A stretch of DNA of 64,000 bases from Cymodocea nodosa (Eukaryota; Streptophyta; Magnoliopsida; Alismatales; Cymodoceaceae): assembly GCA_036874045.1 (NCBI GenBank), contig CM072340.1, positions 5,843,001-5,907,000 of the forward strand. Reading direction: 5' to 3'. This document shows, in pieces, positions 49,000 to 60,815 of this stretch (its first letter is position 1; every line of letters begins with the position of its first letter). The notes beneath the pieces are model-generated. The model was not told the origin of the DNA and did no database searches. It saw only the letters and a program-made list of their open reading frames with translations. Position numbers and translations under genes: made by a program.

Positions 49000-49670
49000 T
49001 TAGATACAAAATAAATCATTATCTCAATTTATAAATAAATTGTCACTTAGATATAAGAAGTCATTATCTAAGTTTATAGATTTAAAAATTTAATTTGAAA
49101 TCATAACTTGGATACAAGGCATAAATATCTAAGTTTAAAAGTTAAATGAAAGTATAACTTAGATAAAATATAAAAAATATCTATGTTAAAAGTAAAAAAA
49201 TTAATTAAATGAAATTAGAACTTGGATAAAATATAAAAATATCTAAGTTAAAAGAAAAATATTAAATTGATTAAATGAAATTATAACTTAGATAAAATAT
49301 AAAAATATCTAAGTTAAAAGAACAAGATTAAGTTAATTAAATGAAATTATTACTTAGATAAAACATAAAAATATCTAAGTTAAAAGAAAAAATTAAATCA
49401 AATTGTAACTTATGTATAGGAATATCAAAGTTGAAAGAAAGGTTTTTGAATGAAGTTACAACTTAAATAAAAAATTTAAGAATATCTAAGTTGAAATACA
49501 TCTCAATTAAATGGTTACTTAGAGAAAATTTGTATATCTAAGTTTAAAAATATTTAAGCTTAAAACTTAGATATAAGAAATAAAAATCTATGTTTCACAT
49601 TTAACAAATCATAACTTAGGTGTAAGACTTGAATTTCTAAGTTTAAAATTAGTTAAAACTTACAAATGAA
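49000..49670. repeat. Array of AACTTAGATA...TATCTAAGTT palindromic units
   Basis: About ten units of 50-65 bases from 49000 to 49670. Each has ACTTAGATA and, 15-25 bases on, TATCTAAGTT, then an AAAGAAAAATTAAAT spacer. Units drift in spacing and sequence. Lies downstream, in transposase orientation, of the Harbinger C-terminal piece at 50200-50461. Confidence 0.8.
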
Positions 49671-49729
49671 GCTAAAAAGAAAAAAATATAATAGTAATAT
49701 TTAAAAATATATATAGAGGAGGCATTACA

Positions 49730-50070
49730 GGTGAATCAAAATATTTCTTCGACTCGACTGAAATTAAAATAAAAAGAAAGTCTCTTTCATAGTTGACTTC
49801 GATTCAATCGAATCCTTAAAATAAATAAATAAAATATTTCGATCGAACCAAAACCTACATTCAATTTAATCAAAATAAAAATAAATAAATAAAATAAAAA
49901 TAAAACAAAGATTTGATCGAATCGAACATGTCATCGTCTTGATTGAAACCTAAAAATAAAAAGACAAACAAAAGTTTAGTAAAACTAAAGATTACCCTCG
50001 ACTCGATTGAAATCAAAGAGTAAAATAAAAAAAAAACAAATAGGAGTTTCAGTCAAATCGAAATCAAAGT
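49730..50070. repeat. Second array with TCGACTCGA/TCGATCGAA units
   Basis: Units near 49750, 49800, 49840, 49915, 49995 and 50050 hold TTCGACTCGACTGAAAT, TTCGATCGAACC or TCAAATCGAA cores between A-rich spacers, much like the array in the hAT element at 18115-18660. Confidence 0.7.
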
Positions 50071-50199
50071 AAATAAATAAACAAAAGAAATTGACACATT
50101 TTAGTTATATTACGTGTTTAAAATAATAAAAGGTAAATTATATTATTAAATTCTATATTCCATTTGAAGGTACAAAAAAAGGTATATTATAATAAATAT

Positions 50200-50461
50200 G
50201 CTCATTATGATGTTTGTAATACTCATTCATGACCATCCACATTGCATTCATGATATTTTTACGAAATTTATTTACAATTTCTTTCCTTTGTTCTTAGGTG
50301 TTGTTCCCAATAGTATTAAGTATTTCATATTGTCCTACATTTGTAGTCTTCAACTTATACATCACGTTCATCTTCTTGTACTTCATCTTCAAGATCTTAA
50401 CATAAGTCTATTTTATCTACTTTATGAATGAAGTTGTGAACTAAAAAACATGTTAACGCTA
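50200..50461 (-). pseudogene. PIF/Harbinger transposase C-terminal relic (copy B)
   Basis: On -, from 50461: ALTCFLVHNFIHKVDKID, the family LHNFI signature, then an acidic stretch, and RKEIVNKFRKNIMNAMW near 50270-50220, the terminal FR-x-x-I-x-x-x-MW motif. Stops and a frameshift are present. Upstream transposase sequence is cut off by a gypsy LTR fragment at 50463. Confidence 0.75.
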
Positions 50462-50462
50462 T

Positions 50463-51205
50463 CTGCATGTAGTGACGGGAGTTTTTACTATCGATAGAGA
50501 TTTTTACATTTCACCTTTCGCTCATCTTCAAGAACATATCAAAACAAAAATACCAAAAACAACAAATTATATGTGTTTACATTTAGTATTAAAGTGTTGT
50601 ACTGTTTGCTTTGTATCGTAATTAATGTTATCATTGTCAGTATTGTAAATATTTCATGTTTGTTTGATTTAGAAAATAAAAAGTAGTTTTTACAGTTTAT
50701 TGAAATTGAATCGTCCCAGATACTTAAAGATTTTAATGATTACTGTTTGAAATATTTGAATGTTAGTGTTGCTTAATGATAAATCTAATATTAACTAACA
50801 TTAAATAGCTTAATTGATGTTATTTACATTTTGTGGAACTGCCTAATGGTTGGTCGAATTCCTTTGTAAATAATAGTCTTTAACTGGAAAGATAGGCTCG
50901 TGGAGTTAACTTAAGTCTACGAGGTTAGTCCGTTGAGTTAATTATAACTCCACAAACTAGGTCCGCTGTGTTAATTGTAACTCAACGAAGTGCTTAACTG
51001 AACACATATAAACTTCAATATAAAAATCAGTATAGTACACAATTCTTACTTAGTTTCTATGGGATCGACCTATACTTGCACACAAATACAATATACATTG
51101 TGCACAAATTGGACTTAATATCTAATTTGTGTGAAAGGTTGTTTGTTTACTTCTAAGAGAATTTATTTATACAAGCATAAAAAAAATCAAATAAGTTTAT
51201 GATGT
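50463..51205 (+). repeat. Gypsy LTR fragment (3' part)
   Basis: Matches 27680-28430 of the solo LTR (GCATGTAGTGACGGGAG, TCGATAGAGATTTTTACATT, GGGATCGACCTATACTTGCA, AATTTGTGTGAAAGGTTG). Breaks at the left against Harbinger copy B and at the right against a copia RT. Confidence 0.88.
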
Positions 51206-51214
51206 GACTTAATA

Positions 51215-52857
51215 ACCCCAAACAGGAAGCAATCTGTGCAAGTGATGCATATAAATGGAAGTTAGCAATGAAAGAAGAAATGAAATCTCTGGAGAAGAAT
51301 AAAACTTGGGAGCTAACTTCATTACGAGAAGGAAAGAAAATCCTAGGAAATAAGTGGGTGTTCAGGGTGAAAGAACAACCAAATGGCAATAACAAATATA
51401 AAGCCAGACTTGTAGTCAATAGTTTTCAGCAAATTCAAGATATAGACTATACTAAAGTATTCTCTTTAGTTGTGAAGATGAATACTATAAGAATAGTTTT
51501 AAGCATTGTTGCTGTAGAAAATTTGTTCTTGGAGCAAATGGATGTAAAGACATCATTTCTACATAGAGATTTGCAAGAACTCCAGATGATGCAACCAAAA
51601 GGATTTGTAGTAACTAGCAAGAAAAGAAAGACTATGTAGATTGTTGAAAAGTTTGTATGGTTTGAAGCAAGCACCAAGACAATGGTATAAGAAATTTGAT
51701 ACTTTTATCTGTACCCTAGGCTTTAAAAGATGCGATACAGACTATTGTTGCTATATAAAACTATTTAACAATTATTTCATTATTCTATTGATTTATGTAG
51801 ATGATATGTTAATTGCTTGTTCAAGTATAGAATAGATTAAGCAATTAAAGAGACAACTGTCAAAAGAATTTGACATGAAGGATATAGGAGAAGTCAAACA
51901 AATCTTGGGTATGAGAATCATCTAAGATAGAATGGCAGACACATTGAGATTAAATCAAAAAAAGTACTTAGGAGATTTAACATCTTAAATGAGAGGAAAA
52001 CTGAGCTTCCTCTCGGTCCCCATTTCAAGTTGTCTAAAGATCAGTTAGTTAAGACTGAAGAAGAAAGGACAAAAATGTCTAGAATACCATATGCTTCAGT
52101 AGTGGAAAGTTTAATGTATGCTATGATATGCACAAGACCTGATATATCTCATGTAGTGGGGGTGGTTAGTAGATATATAGTAGATCCAAGAGTTGAGCAT
52201 TGGTCTGCTGTACTATGTATACTCATATATATTAGATATTCCCTAGATGTAGATCTGAACTTCAAAAAGGGATTAGTTGAATTGATTGGCTACTGTGATG
52301 CTAATTTGGGAAGAGAGATAAAAGCAGAAGTACTTCAAGCCATGTTTTCTGCATAGGAAGTACTGCAATAAGTTGGAGATCCAAGCTACAAAGTATTGTT
52401 GCACTCTCGACCACAGAAGTTGAATATGCTGCAGTTGTAGAGGCAGTTAAAGAAAGAATCTAGCTAGAGAATGTACTAACTGAATTAGGGTACAAACAGA
52501 AAAGAAGCATTCTATTCTGTGACAATCAAAGTGTCATTTATTTAGTTGAAAATCCGAAGTTTCATTCAATGTCCAACCATATGAGAATGATGTTTCATTT
52601 CATAAGGGAAGAGATAGAGCAGAACATGTTAGATTTGTAGAAGATTGCTGGTGCTAAAAATGTTGTAGACATGTTAACTAAAGTTTTGAATCTTCAGAAA
52701 TTAAGGCTCTATATGGCCTTAATTGGTCTCTTAAATAATTAAGAAAAAGGGGATGTGGAGTTGATGTTTTATTTGAGCTACTATTGCAAATAATCTGTAA
52801 GCCAAGAGTAGAGATTGTTTTTTCTTTGATCATTGTGTCAGACTCCAAGTGGGAGAT
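51215..52857 (+). pseudogene. Copia RT and RNase H fragment
   Basis: 51240 onward: EMKSLEKNKTWELTSLREGK, KWVFRVKEQPNGNNKYKARL, LEQMDVKTSFLHRDLQE, shift, [20 protein letters not shown] near 51645, LIYVDDMLIACS (YVDD intact), FDMKDIGEVKQILGMRI. 52078-52250: RIPYASVVESLMYAMICTRP. RNase H after 52270: GYCDANLGR, IALSTTEVEYAAV-type text near 52400, FCDNQSVIYL near 52520. Ends with AAGTGGGAGAT (52847-52857), a polypurine tract before the LTR. Tork-like by text. 5' part lost. Confidence 0.87.
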
Positions 52858-53878
52858 TGTTAGGGCGAGTAGTACAGGTGTGGAGTATGCCACAAGAAGA
52901 GTAGGTTCAGTCAAAAGCTTGTTAGCAGTAAGTCTCTAGCAGATTTATGATTTCGGAAGGTTATCAGGTCAAAGTATTTGAAATAACGTTTCAATCGGAA
53001 GGCTTTGAGCTAACTATTCGAAAGTTAGGAGATTTTGTTGGGTTACTGGTTGTAACCATTCAGAATGACTTAGAGGACACTTAAGTGGATGTTCGGATAG
53101 TTATGAAGCTAAGTATCTGAAAGTTAGACACTTAAGTGGATGTTCGGATAGTTAAGAAGCCAAGTATCCGAAAGATAGTGACTTAAGTGGATTTTTGGAT
53201 AGTTAGGCGGTAATTATTTGAAAGTCATGAGTTTTTCGAAAGGTTATAGCTACAACATTCTAAAGTGATTGAAGAGATACTTAAGTGAGTTTTCGGATAG
53301 TTAAGACAGTAACTATCCGAAAGACAAGTAGTTTTCGGATAGTTAACGGTAGAACCTTTTGAATGGACTAAGAGAGACGCAAGTGGTTTTCGGACAGTTA
53401 AGTATGTAACTATCCGAAAGACTAGATCTCTCTAGACAATTAGCCTGCTACAGTACCGCCTGTTATAACAAATGAAGAAAGAAGATTTTTCTTCGAATAG
53501 TTAAGCTCTGTAACTATCCGAAATGTTGTAGATTTCAGAAAGATAGGAAAATAGGGCTCTAAAATTGAGAGTTCCTTTTTTGAAGCATTTTCTCTCTACT
53601 GTAATGACTTAAGTGTAATTAAAGGTTTATTAACCCTAAGTTGGGTAGTATATAAACCTTTATGATGTTGTAAAACATTATAGTTGATTGTGCCAAAATT
53701 CATAGTAGAACCCTCAACTCTTTGTGGACGTAGGTTGTTGCTGAACCACGTAAATCTTGTGTTTTCAATGTTCTTTCTTCCTCTTTCTCTTCACTTCTAG
53801 TTTCGGTAAGTTTAGAGGTGAGCTTTTCAGAATCGTACCATAGTGAGTTGATTGAATGATTAGGTTTAAAGTCCAACA
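52858..53878 (+). repeat. 3' LTR of the 51.2 kb copia fragment
   Basis: TGTTAGGGCG to GTCCAACA, 1,021 bases, directly after the polypurine tract. Carries direct repeats of period 51 (CTTAAGTGGATGTTCGGATA at 53080 and 53131, with a third, altered unit at 53182) and seven or more copies of the TTCGGATAGTTA / TAACTATCCGAAA inverted motif. Confidence 0.82.
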
Positions 53879-55429
53879 GCCTCCTCTACCTATAGAATCG
53901 TGAACCAAGACTTGTAAGTTGATTTCCTCTTTAGTATACTAGCATCAACCTGAAACTATGGTTAGAAGCTTTATGATCTCCTTAGATATGAGTGCTTGGT
54001 GAAAATGATTTCCTTTCCTACGACGTGATCACTCCTCACAGTGGTTGTCAGTCACCATGTTTGGATCGGAATCAACTTGACATATGGAAAGTATCATCAT
54101 AGACCTTTGATGGTTGATGATTTTGGTGGTATTGTGGAGCTTCAAGGAACTTTTGATGCTTTCTATAGTTAACGTAGTCCTCTACCCCTTTATCTTCACG
54201 TTTCTCCTCTTCTTTTATATTTCTTTTGGTAGTAACTATTTCTACTTAAATGATCTGTTGGATTTCCTTCATTCATATCAACTATGGTGATTTCTTCTTT
54301 ATTCCATGAGTTAATTATTACGTGATACGTGTAATTGTGGTTTTACTTTGAATTTCTTATTTCTGTAACTACTATAGTATCACGTAAGAATTAACTCATG
54401 TAATTGTGTTAACGTAGTCCTCCACCCCTTTATCTTCACCTTTCTCCTCTTCTTTTATATTTATTTCGGTAGTAACTATTTTTACTTAAATGATCGGTTG
54501 GATTTCCTTCCTTCATATCAACTATGGTGATTTATTCTTTATTCCATGAGTTAATTCTTACGTGATACGTGTAATTGTGGTTTTCCTTTGAATTTCTTAT
54601 TTCTGTAACTACTATAGTGGCATGTTAGAAAATAAATAGTTCATGAAGTTAGTGTAACTCAATGAATTTATTTTGTTGACTTAACTATAAAGTATGTGTA
54701 ATAAAGAAATAACTTATAAGCTTATAATACTAATACAATGCGTTACCTTAGTGTATATTCAAGTAACTCAACACGTATAATTATGCTAACTTAACGAGTT
54801 ATACATGTGCACCTCACGTGACATAATAAAGTATTTAATTTCAATACGTGCGTAATTTTAACTTAACGAGTTCAGATGTTTCGGATAGTTACAACTATAA
54901 GTAGTCGAAACTCACATGCATTTTGGATAGTTAGCACCTAACCTTCTGAAAGATAACTTAAGTCAAGTTTCCAGATCGTGACATGTGTCCTCAGTCAATT
55001 TTATGAAAAAAAGGTATTTCGGATACTTGCAAACCTAACTATCTAATGCTCAGATGCATTTTGGATAGTTAACGTCTAACTTACTGAAAATCTACCACTT
55101 AAGTCATGTATTAAGGTTACAACACATGTATTCCAGGAAATAATAAAATTTTCTTTAAGCGTTTAAAATATAACTATTTAGTACATGAAATGTAACTCTT
55201 TGAACTAATAGATAATTCAGATACTTAGGAATTAAAAAGTTTGTAACTCACCGATAGTGCAAAAATATATTTAATTAACATTAATTTCTTGAAATTATGT
55301 AGATTCTTTCATTAAAGCAAATAATAGTGCAATTATAATATAATGGTTTAATTCTCCTATGATAAGCTAAATATTATGTAATTAATCATTATTTAACCGT
55401 TAATATTATGTACTTTTTCATTCTAAACA
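53879..55429 (-). repeat. Gypsy 3' LTR (5' two thirds), followed by polypurine tract
   Basis: Matches 26467-27645 of the solo LTR, reversed; starts (on -) TGTTTAGAATGAAAAAGTAC at 55429. The - strand sequence just before it, AAGTATGGGAGAAG (55443-55430), is a polypurine tract, so this is a 3' LTR. The remainder of the LTR is missing at 53879, where the copia LTR starts. Confidence 0.87.
54168..54618. repeat. 240-base tandem duplication inside the gypsy LTR
   Basis: GTTAACGTAGTCCTC begins at 54168 and again at 54408; the copies run to about 54378 and 54618 with few differences. The 28-base joint holds CACGTAAGAATTAACTCATG, an inverted copy of the nearby CATGAGTTAATT-TACGTG text. Confidence 0.88.
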
Positions 55430-55572
55430 CTTCTCCCATACTTAACTTTTATTAGTTGCTTAGCAAACTACTAAGATCTAACTAGTTAGTTTTTCTAAAG
55501 TACTAGAACTAATTTTTCATTTTGTATTTTTAGAATACATAGATTAGATTAATTATTTGTGTGAAAGTACAA
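55430..55572 (-). other. Remnant of gypsy internal region before the 3' LTR
   Basis: Parallel to 61098-61260 (shared, on -, CTAAGCAACTAATAAAAGTTAAG-like text; TTAGTTTGCTAAG). Cut off at 55573 by another LTR copy. Confidence 0.65.
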
Positions 55573-57228
55573 GCCATTCCCACAAGAACTAAGTAAAAAT
55601 TGCGTACTATTTTGATTTTTACAACCAAAGTTTTATAGGTATTAAATTACGCTCTCCATTGACTTACTGCTAACTCAACAGATTTAGCTCGTGGAGTTAT
55701 AGTTAACTCAATGGACTATCCTTGTGGACTTAAGTTAACTCCACGAGACTCACTAGTAATTTTCAATTAAATTTTGCTATTCATAGAGGAATTCGACCAT
55801 CCATTGGGTGGTTCCACAGGATGTAAATAATATAAATTAAGTTTTTTAATGTTAGTTTATCTGATATTTATCATTAGTCAACATTAACATTCAGATATTT
55901 CAAACAATAACCATTAAGATTTTGGGTATTCTGTACAAATCAATTTCAGTAATCAATAAAACTATTTAATATTTTCTGAATCAAATACACATTAAACATT
56001 CATAATACTAACAATCATATCATTAATCATGATACAAAACAAATAATACAACACATAAATGCTAACTACAAAAATAGATAATTAGTTTTGTTTTTGTTCC
56101 TAAAGATGAATGAAAAATAAAATGTAGAAATTCTCTATTGATAGTAAAAACTTTCATCACTACATGCAACGTGATTACACCATTAAAAACTTAATCACTT
56201 ACAGTCACACCTCCTCTCCCTATAGAATCATGAATCAAGACTTGTAAGTTGATCTCCTCTTCAATATATTGATATCAACCTGAAACCAAGGCTAGAAGCT
56301 TTACGATCTCCTAAGATATGATTCGGTATTTGATGAAAATGGCTTTCCTTCCTGTGACGTGATCACTCCTCACAGTGATTGTCAATCACTATGTTTGGCT
56401 CGGAATCGACCTGACATCCAAAAAGTATCCTCACAAACCTTCGACGGTTGGTGATTGGTGGTGGTGTTGTAGAGCTTTAGAGAACTACTGACGTTTCCTA
56501 TAGTTAGCATAGTTCTCCACCCTCTTCTTCATTCTTTTCCTCTTCTTTTTATATTTCTTTCAATAGTAACTACCTCTGCCTAAATGATCAGTTGGATTTC
56601 CTTCATTCATATCAATGATGGTGATTTCTTCTTCATTCCATGAGTTAAATCCTACGTGCTACATGCAATCATGATTTTCCTTCAAATTTCTTATTTTTAT
56701 AACTGCTTCACCTTTAAATATTAGAAAATAACTGGTCTGTGGAGTTAGTGTAACTCAACGGACTTACTCTATTGACTTAATTGTTAACTCAACAGACTTC
56801 CCTTGTTGAATAAAGCTTAACTCAGTAGACTCGTTCAACTTTGTAGTTTAATAAAACAAATATTTTATAACATTTAGCATTTAATATGTAAATGAAGTAA
56901 TTCTTAATCAATCAAAAGTTGACGTGTGAAATAATTCCTAACTTTATGAGGGTTCATAAACTTACATGAGTAACATTATGAGGGTTCGTAAACTTAAGTG
57001 AATAACTTTACAAACTTCCGTAAACTTCTATAAAACCACACATACTATACTTTCAATATTTCTAAAAGAATATTTAATTAACGTTAATTCCTTGAAATTA
57101 TGTATATTCTTTAATTAAGGTGTGTATTTGTGCAATTATAACATAATAGCTTAATTCTCATATGATAAACTAAATATTATGCAATTAACTATTATTCAAC
57201 CATGAATATTATGCACTTTTTCATAAAT
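55573..57228 (-). repeat. Gypsy LTR, 3' end truncated
   Basis: Reversed match to most of 26467-28300; its start near 57228 is degenerate (TATTTATGAAAAAGTGCATA on -). May be the 3' LTR of the element whose 5' LTR is 58216-60194, although no polypurine tract is seen above 57228. Confidence 0.8.
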
Positions 57229-58190
57229 AGACCACTATCGAAGAATTAGTCAACTACTCTTACCTAAGACGATTCTATCCGTGAACCCCTCTCTGTCTTT
57301 TCTTTTTCTCTTATATGTGTTATCTACATTTTTAACACTTATTTGTAGGAAATGGTCACTCTCTCTCTACCTTGTGAAGATAAGGTTAGATTAGTCTAGT
57401 CGGGGTTATATTCCTTCAGCTAGAGGCATGTTCAATCTCTCAGTTGGTTTTGTGGCTACATCATCTAAGTGTTGTGAGTCTGAGAGCCACCCCAACATAG
57501 TTGTTTGGCTTGAGAAATTGGTTTTAGGGAATTGTAATGCTTTCTATGTCGAGATTCTTGTGCATTTAGTTTTGAGTTGCAGAGGGAGTATCCTTTCACC
57601 CTTCTTTTGTCCATGGCATCTGTGTGACAACATCCATTTCTACCAGCGAAAGGGGATTTTTTGATGGTGTTAAAGATCTAGTCTCATTGTATTCAATTTT
57701 TGATCAATTTTTATTATGGTTTTTTCAATTTTGTATATGATATCAATTTTAGGTTCTGAATATTCTTCCCTATAATTTAAATGGTTGACTTCTTATTGTT
57801 GATACATGTATTATTCCAGTTTGTCCATATTTTACTCTAAGCTATGCTCTAGTCTATCATACCTATCCCAAACTTCATTGTCTCTCAACATATTGCACAT
57901 TCTAAACTGACCATTAGTTGAGTAAACTATAGGATTCTTATGCTCAGCTCTATTATATTGAATATAATTCATTTGTTATTCATGTGATCTAACCATTTGC
58001 AATCATCTTAGTTTCAAGCAATTAGAGATGTCATGACCTTCCAAATTGTAGAATTCACATATGCTAACTACAAGTTTTAGAAATCTTTGAGTATAAGCAT
58101 ATGCCATATTCTAAATTATAGCACACAACACTTCTTCTGATATTAAAACAAAATAACACTCATAGTTGCTTAGCTAAAGTCTCTTTCCAA
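57229..58190 (-). pseudogene. Short gypsy internal region with a gag zinc-knuckle remnant
   Basis: 987 bases lie between two LTR copies. Near 58065-58025 on - the frame reads ICEFYNLEGHDISNCLK: C-x2-[Y]-x4-H-x4-C, a CCHC knuckle with its second cysteine changed to tyrosine (TGC to TAC, G-to-A). No protease, RT or integrase is left. The + strand frame 57428-57664 is not recognised. Confidence 0.55.
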
Positions 58191-58208
58191 TCCCCGGTAA
58201 TGACGCTA
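58191..58208 (-). other. Gypsy primer-binding site, tRNA-Asp type
   Basis: The - strand reads TAGCGTCATTACCGGGGA, seven bases after the LTR end. The complement of the tRNA-Asp 3' end is TGGCGCCGTTGCCGGGGA; the four differences are all G-to-A or C-to-T. Athila/Tat-type gypsy elements are known to use this site. Confidence 0.75.
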
Positions 58209-58215
58209 GAAAACT

Positions 58216-60194
58216 TGTTTGGGTTATTAAGTTAAATCAGAAACTTGTTTGATTTATTTATATACTTATATTAATAAATTCTTTTAGAAGTAAACAAACA
58301 AATTTTCACACAAATTAGATATTAAGTCCAATTTATATTTTAACTACAAGTGCATAGTGTATATTGTATTTGTGTGCAAGTACAGGTTGATCCCATAGAG
58401 ATTGAGTAAGAATTACATACTATTTTGATTTTTATATTGGAGTTTATGTATGTTCAGTTAATTATTCCGTTGAGTTACAGTTAACTCAACAGACTTAATT
58501 CATAGAGTTATGGTTAACTCAACGAACTAACTTCGTGGACTTAAGTTAACTCTACGAGCTTATCTTTCCAATTAAATACTGCTATTTATAGAGGAATTTG
58601 GCCAACCATTGGGTGGTTCCACAGAATGTAAATAACATCAATTAAGCTCTTTAATGTTAGTTAATATTAGATTTGTCATTAAACAACACTAACATTCAGA
58701 TATTTCAAACAGTAACTATTAAAATCTTTAAGTATCTAGGATAATTCAATTTCAGTAAACTATAAAACTATTTTCTATTTTTTGAATCAAACAAACATAC
58801 AGCATTCACAATACTAACAATGATAATATTAATCACAATACAAAACAAACAATACAACACTTTAATACTAAATGTAAACACAAATAACGAGTTATTTTTG
58901 GTATTTTTGTTTTGATATATTCCTGAAGATGAGTGAAGGGTGAAATGTAAAAATCTCTATCGATAGTAAAATCTTCCATCATTACATGCGACGTGATTAC
59001 ACCATTGAAAGTTTGATCACTTACAATCTTGCCTCCCTCCCTATAGAATCGCAAACTAAGAATTGTAAGATGATCTTGTCTTCAACATACTAGCATCAAC
59101 CCGAAACCAAGGCTAGAAGCTTTACGAACTCCTGAGATATGAGTCGGTGCTTGGTAAAAATGGCTTCCCTTCTTGCGACGCGATTACTCCTCATAGTAGT
59201 TGTTAGTCACCGTATTTGGCTTGGAATCAACCCAACATCTGGAAAGTATCCTCACAGACCTCTAATGGTTGGTGATTTTTGGTGGTGATGTGGAGCTTCA
59301 GGCAACTTCCGACACTTCCTGTAGTTAGCGCGGTCCTCCACCTTCACATATACACTCTTTCTACATTTTTTTCCTCTTCTTTTATATTTCTTTCAGTAAT
59401 AACTGCTTTTGCTTAAATGATCGGTTAGATTTCCTTCATTCATATCAGCGATGGTGATTTCTTCTTCATTCCACGAGTGAATTCTTGCGTGATACGTGCA
59501 ATCATGGTTTTCCTTCGAATTTCCTGTTTCTACAACTACTATAGTGGTATGTTAGAAAATAAATGGTTTGTAGAATTAGTGTAATTTAACGAACTTGCTT
59601 CGTTGATTTAACTATAAAACATGTGCAATAAAGAAATAACTTAACAAGTTCAGATGTTTCAAATAGTTATAACTATAAGTATCCAAAACTTATATGCATT
59701 TCGTATAGTTAGTACCTAACCTTTCAAAAGATAACTTAAGTCAAGTTTTTAGAACGCGACACGTGTCAGGTAGTTTTATGATAAAAAGATATTACAGATA
59801 AACCTAACTATCCGATGCTCAAACACATTTCAGATAGTTAGTAGATAACTTACTGAAAATCCACTTAAGTTGTATATTAAGGTTACAACCTGTGTACTAC
59901 AAGAAATAATAAAATATTCTTTAAGGGTTTAAAACATAACTGTTAAGTACATGCAATATAGCTCTCTGAAATAATAGATAATTCGAATACTTAGGAATTA
60001 AAAAGCCTATAATTTAACGACAGTTCAAAAATATACTTAATTAACATTAATTTTTTGAAATTATATAGATTCTTTCATTAAAGTATATAACAGTGTAATT
60101 ATAATATAATGACTTAATTCTCATATGATAGGCTAAATATTATGTAATTAACCACATTTAATTGTTAATATTATGCACTTTTTTGTTCTAAACA
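58216..60194 (-). repeat. Full-length gypsy 5' LTR (1,979 bases)
   Basis: On -, starts at 60194 with TGTTTAGAACAAAAAAGTGC and ends AACCCAAACA at 58216. Same length as the solo LTR at 26467-28445. Its inner side meets the primer site. Confidence 0.9.
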
Positions 60195-60197
60195 ATT

Positions 60198-60690
60198 AAT
60201 GTTTGAAATATTTGAATGTTAGTGTTGCTTAATGACAAATCTAATATTAAATAATATTAAAAAGCTTAATTGATGTTATTTACATTCTGTGGAATCGCCC
60301 AATGGTTGATTGAATTCCTCTGTGAATAACAGTCTTTAACTAGAAAGGTAGGCTTGTGGAGTTAACTTAAGTCTACAAGGTTAGTCCGTTAAGTTAACCA
60401 TAACTCCACGAACTAAGTCTGTTGAGTTAATTGTAACTCAATGGAGTACTTAACTGAACACATACAAACTCCAATTTAAAGAAAAATAGTATACAATTCT
60501 TACTCAATCTCTGTGGGATCGACTTATACTTGCACACAAATACAATATACACTATGCACTTGCAGTTAAAAATACAAATTAGACTTAATATCTAATTTGT
60601 GTGAAAAGTTGTTTGTTTAATCCTAAAAGAATTTATTAATATAAGCACAAAAACAAATCAAACAAGATTTCTAGCATCGCCTAATAGACA
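60198..60690 (+). repeat. Gypsy LTR fragment (3' quarter)
   Basis: Matches about 27965-28430. The element at 58216-60194 begins right at its left edge, so it probably landed in this LTR. Confidence 0.8.
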
Positions 60691-60815
60691 AGTTTCTGAT
60701 TTAACTTTTCACAACAAACCAAGTTTTCTAGCACCGTTTAATAGACAAGTTTCTAATTTAACTTTTCACAGCAAACCAAGTTTTCTAGCACTGTTGCTAG
60801 AGACTTGTTTAGACC
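60665..60815 (+). repeat. Tandem repeat of the gypsy LTR-end/primer-site junction
   Basis: TTTCTAGCATCG near 60669, then AGTTTTCTAGCACCG near 60721 and AGTTTTCTAGCACTGTTG near 60779, separated by TAGACAAGTTTCTGATTTAA and CTTTTCACARCAAACCA. Period about 58. The motif equals the first bases inside the 58215 LTR end (AGTTTTCTAGCGTC). Confidence 0.75.

Noticed and set aside
49000..49670. CRISPR-like look of the repeat array
   Set aside because: Units vary in length and sequence, spacers are A-rich and alike, and the setting is a plant nuclear genome.
57428..57664. 78-codon + frame inside gypsy internal region
   Set aside because: No family resemblance; the supported coding remnant there is on -.
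58191..58208. tRNA-like sequence
   Set aside because: Only the 18-base complement of a tRNA 3' end, placed at an LTR end: a primer site, not a tRNA gene. No tRNA or rRNA gene seen in the window.
58833..59054. 73-codon - frame in the gypsy LTR
   Set aside because: Lies within an LTR and is not conserved as an open frame in the other LTR copies (27.7, 50.5 and 56.1 kb).
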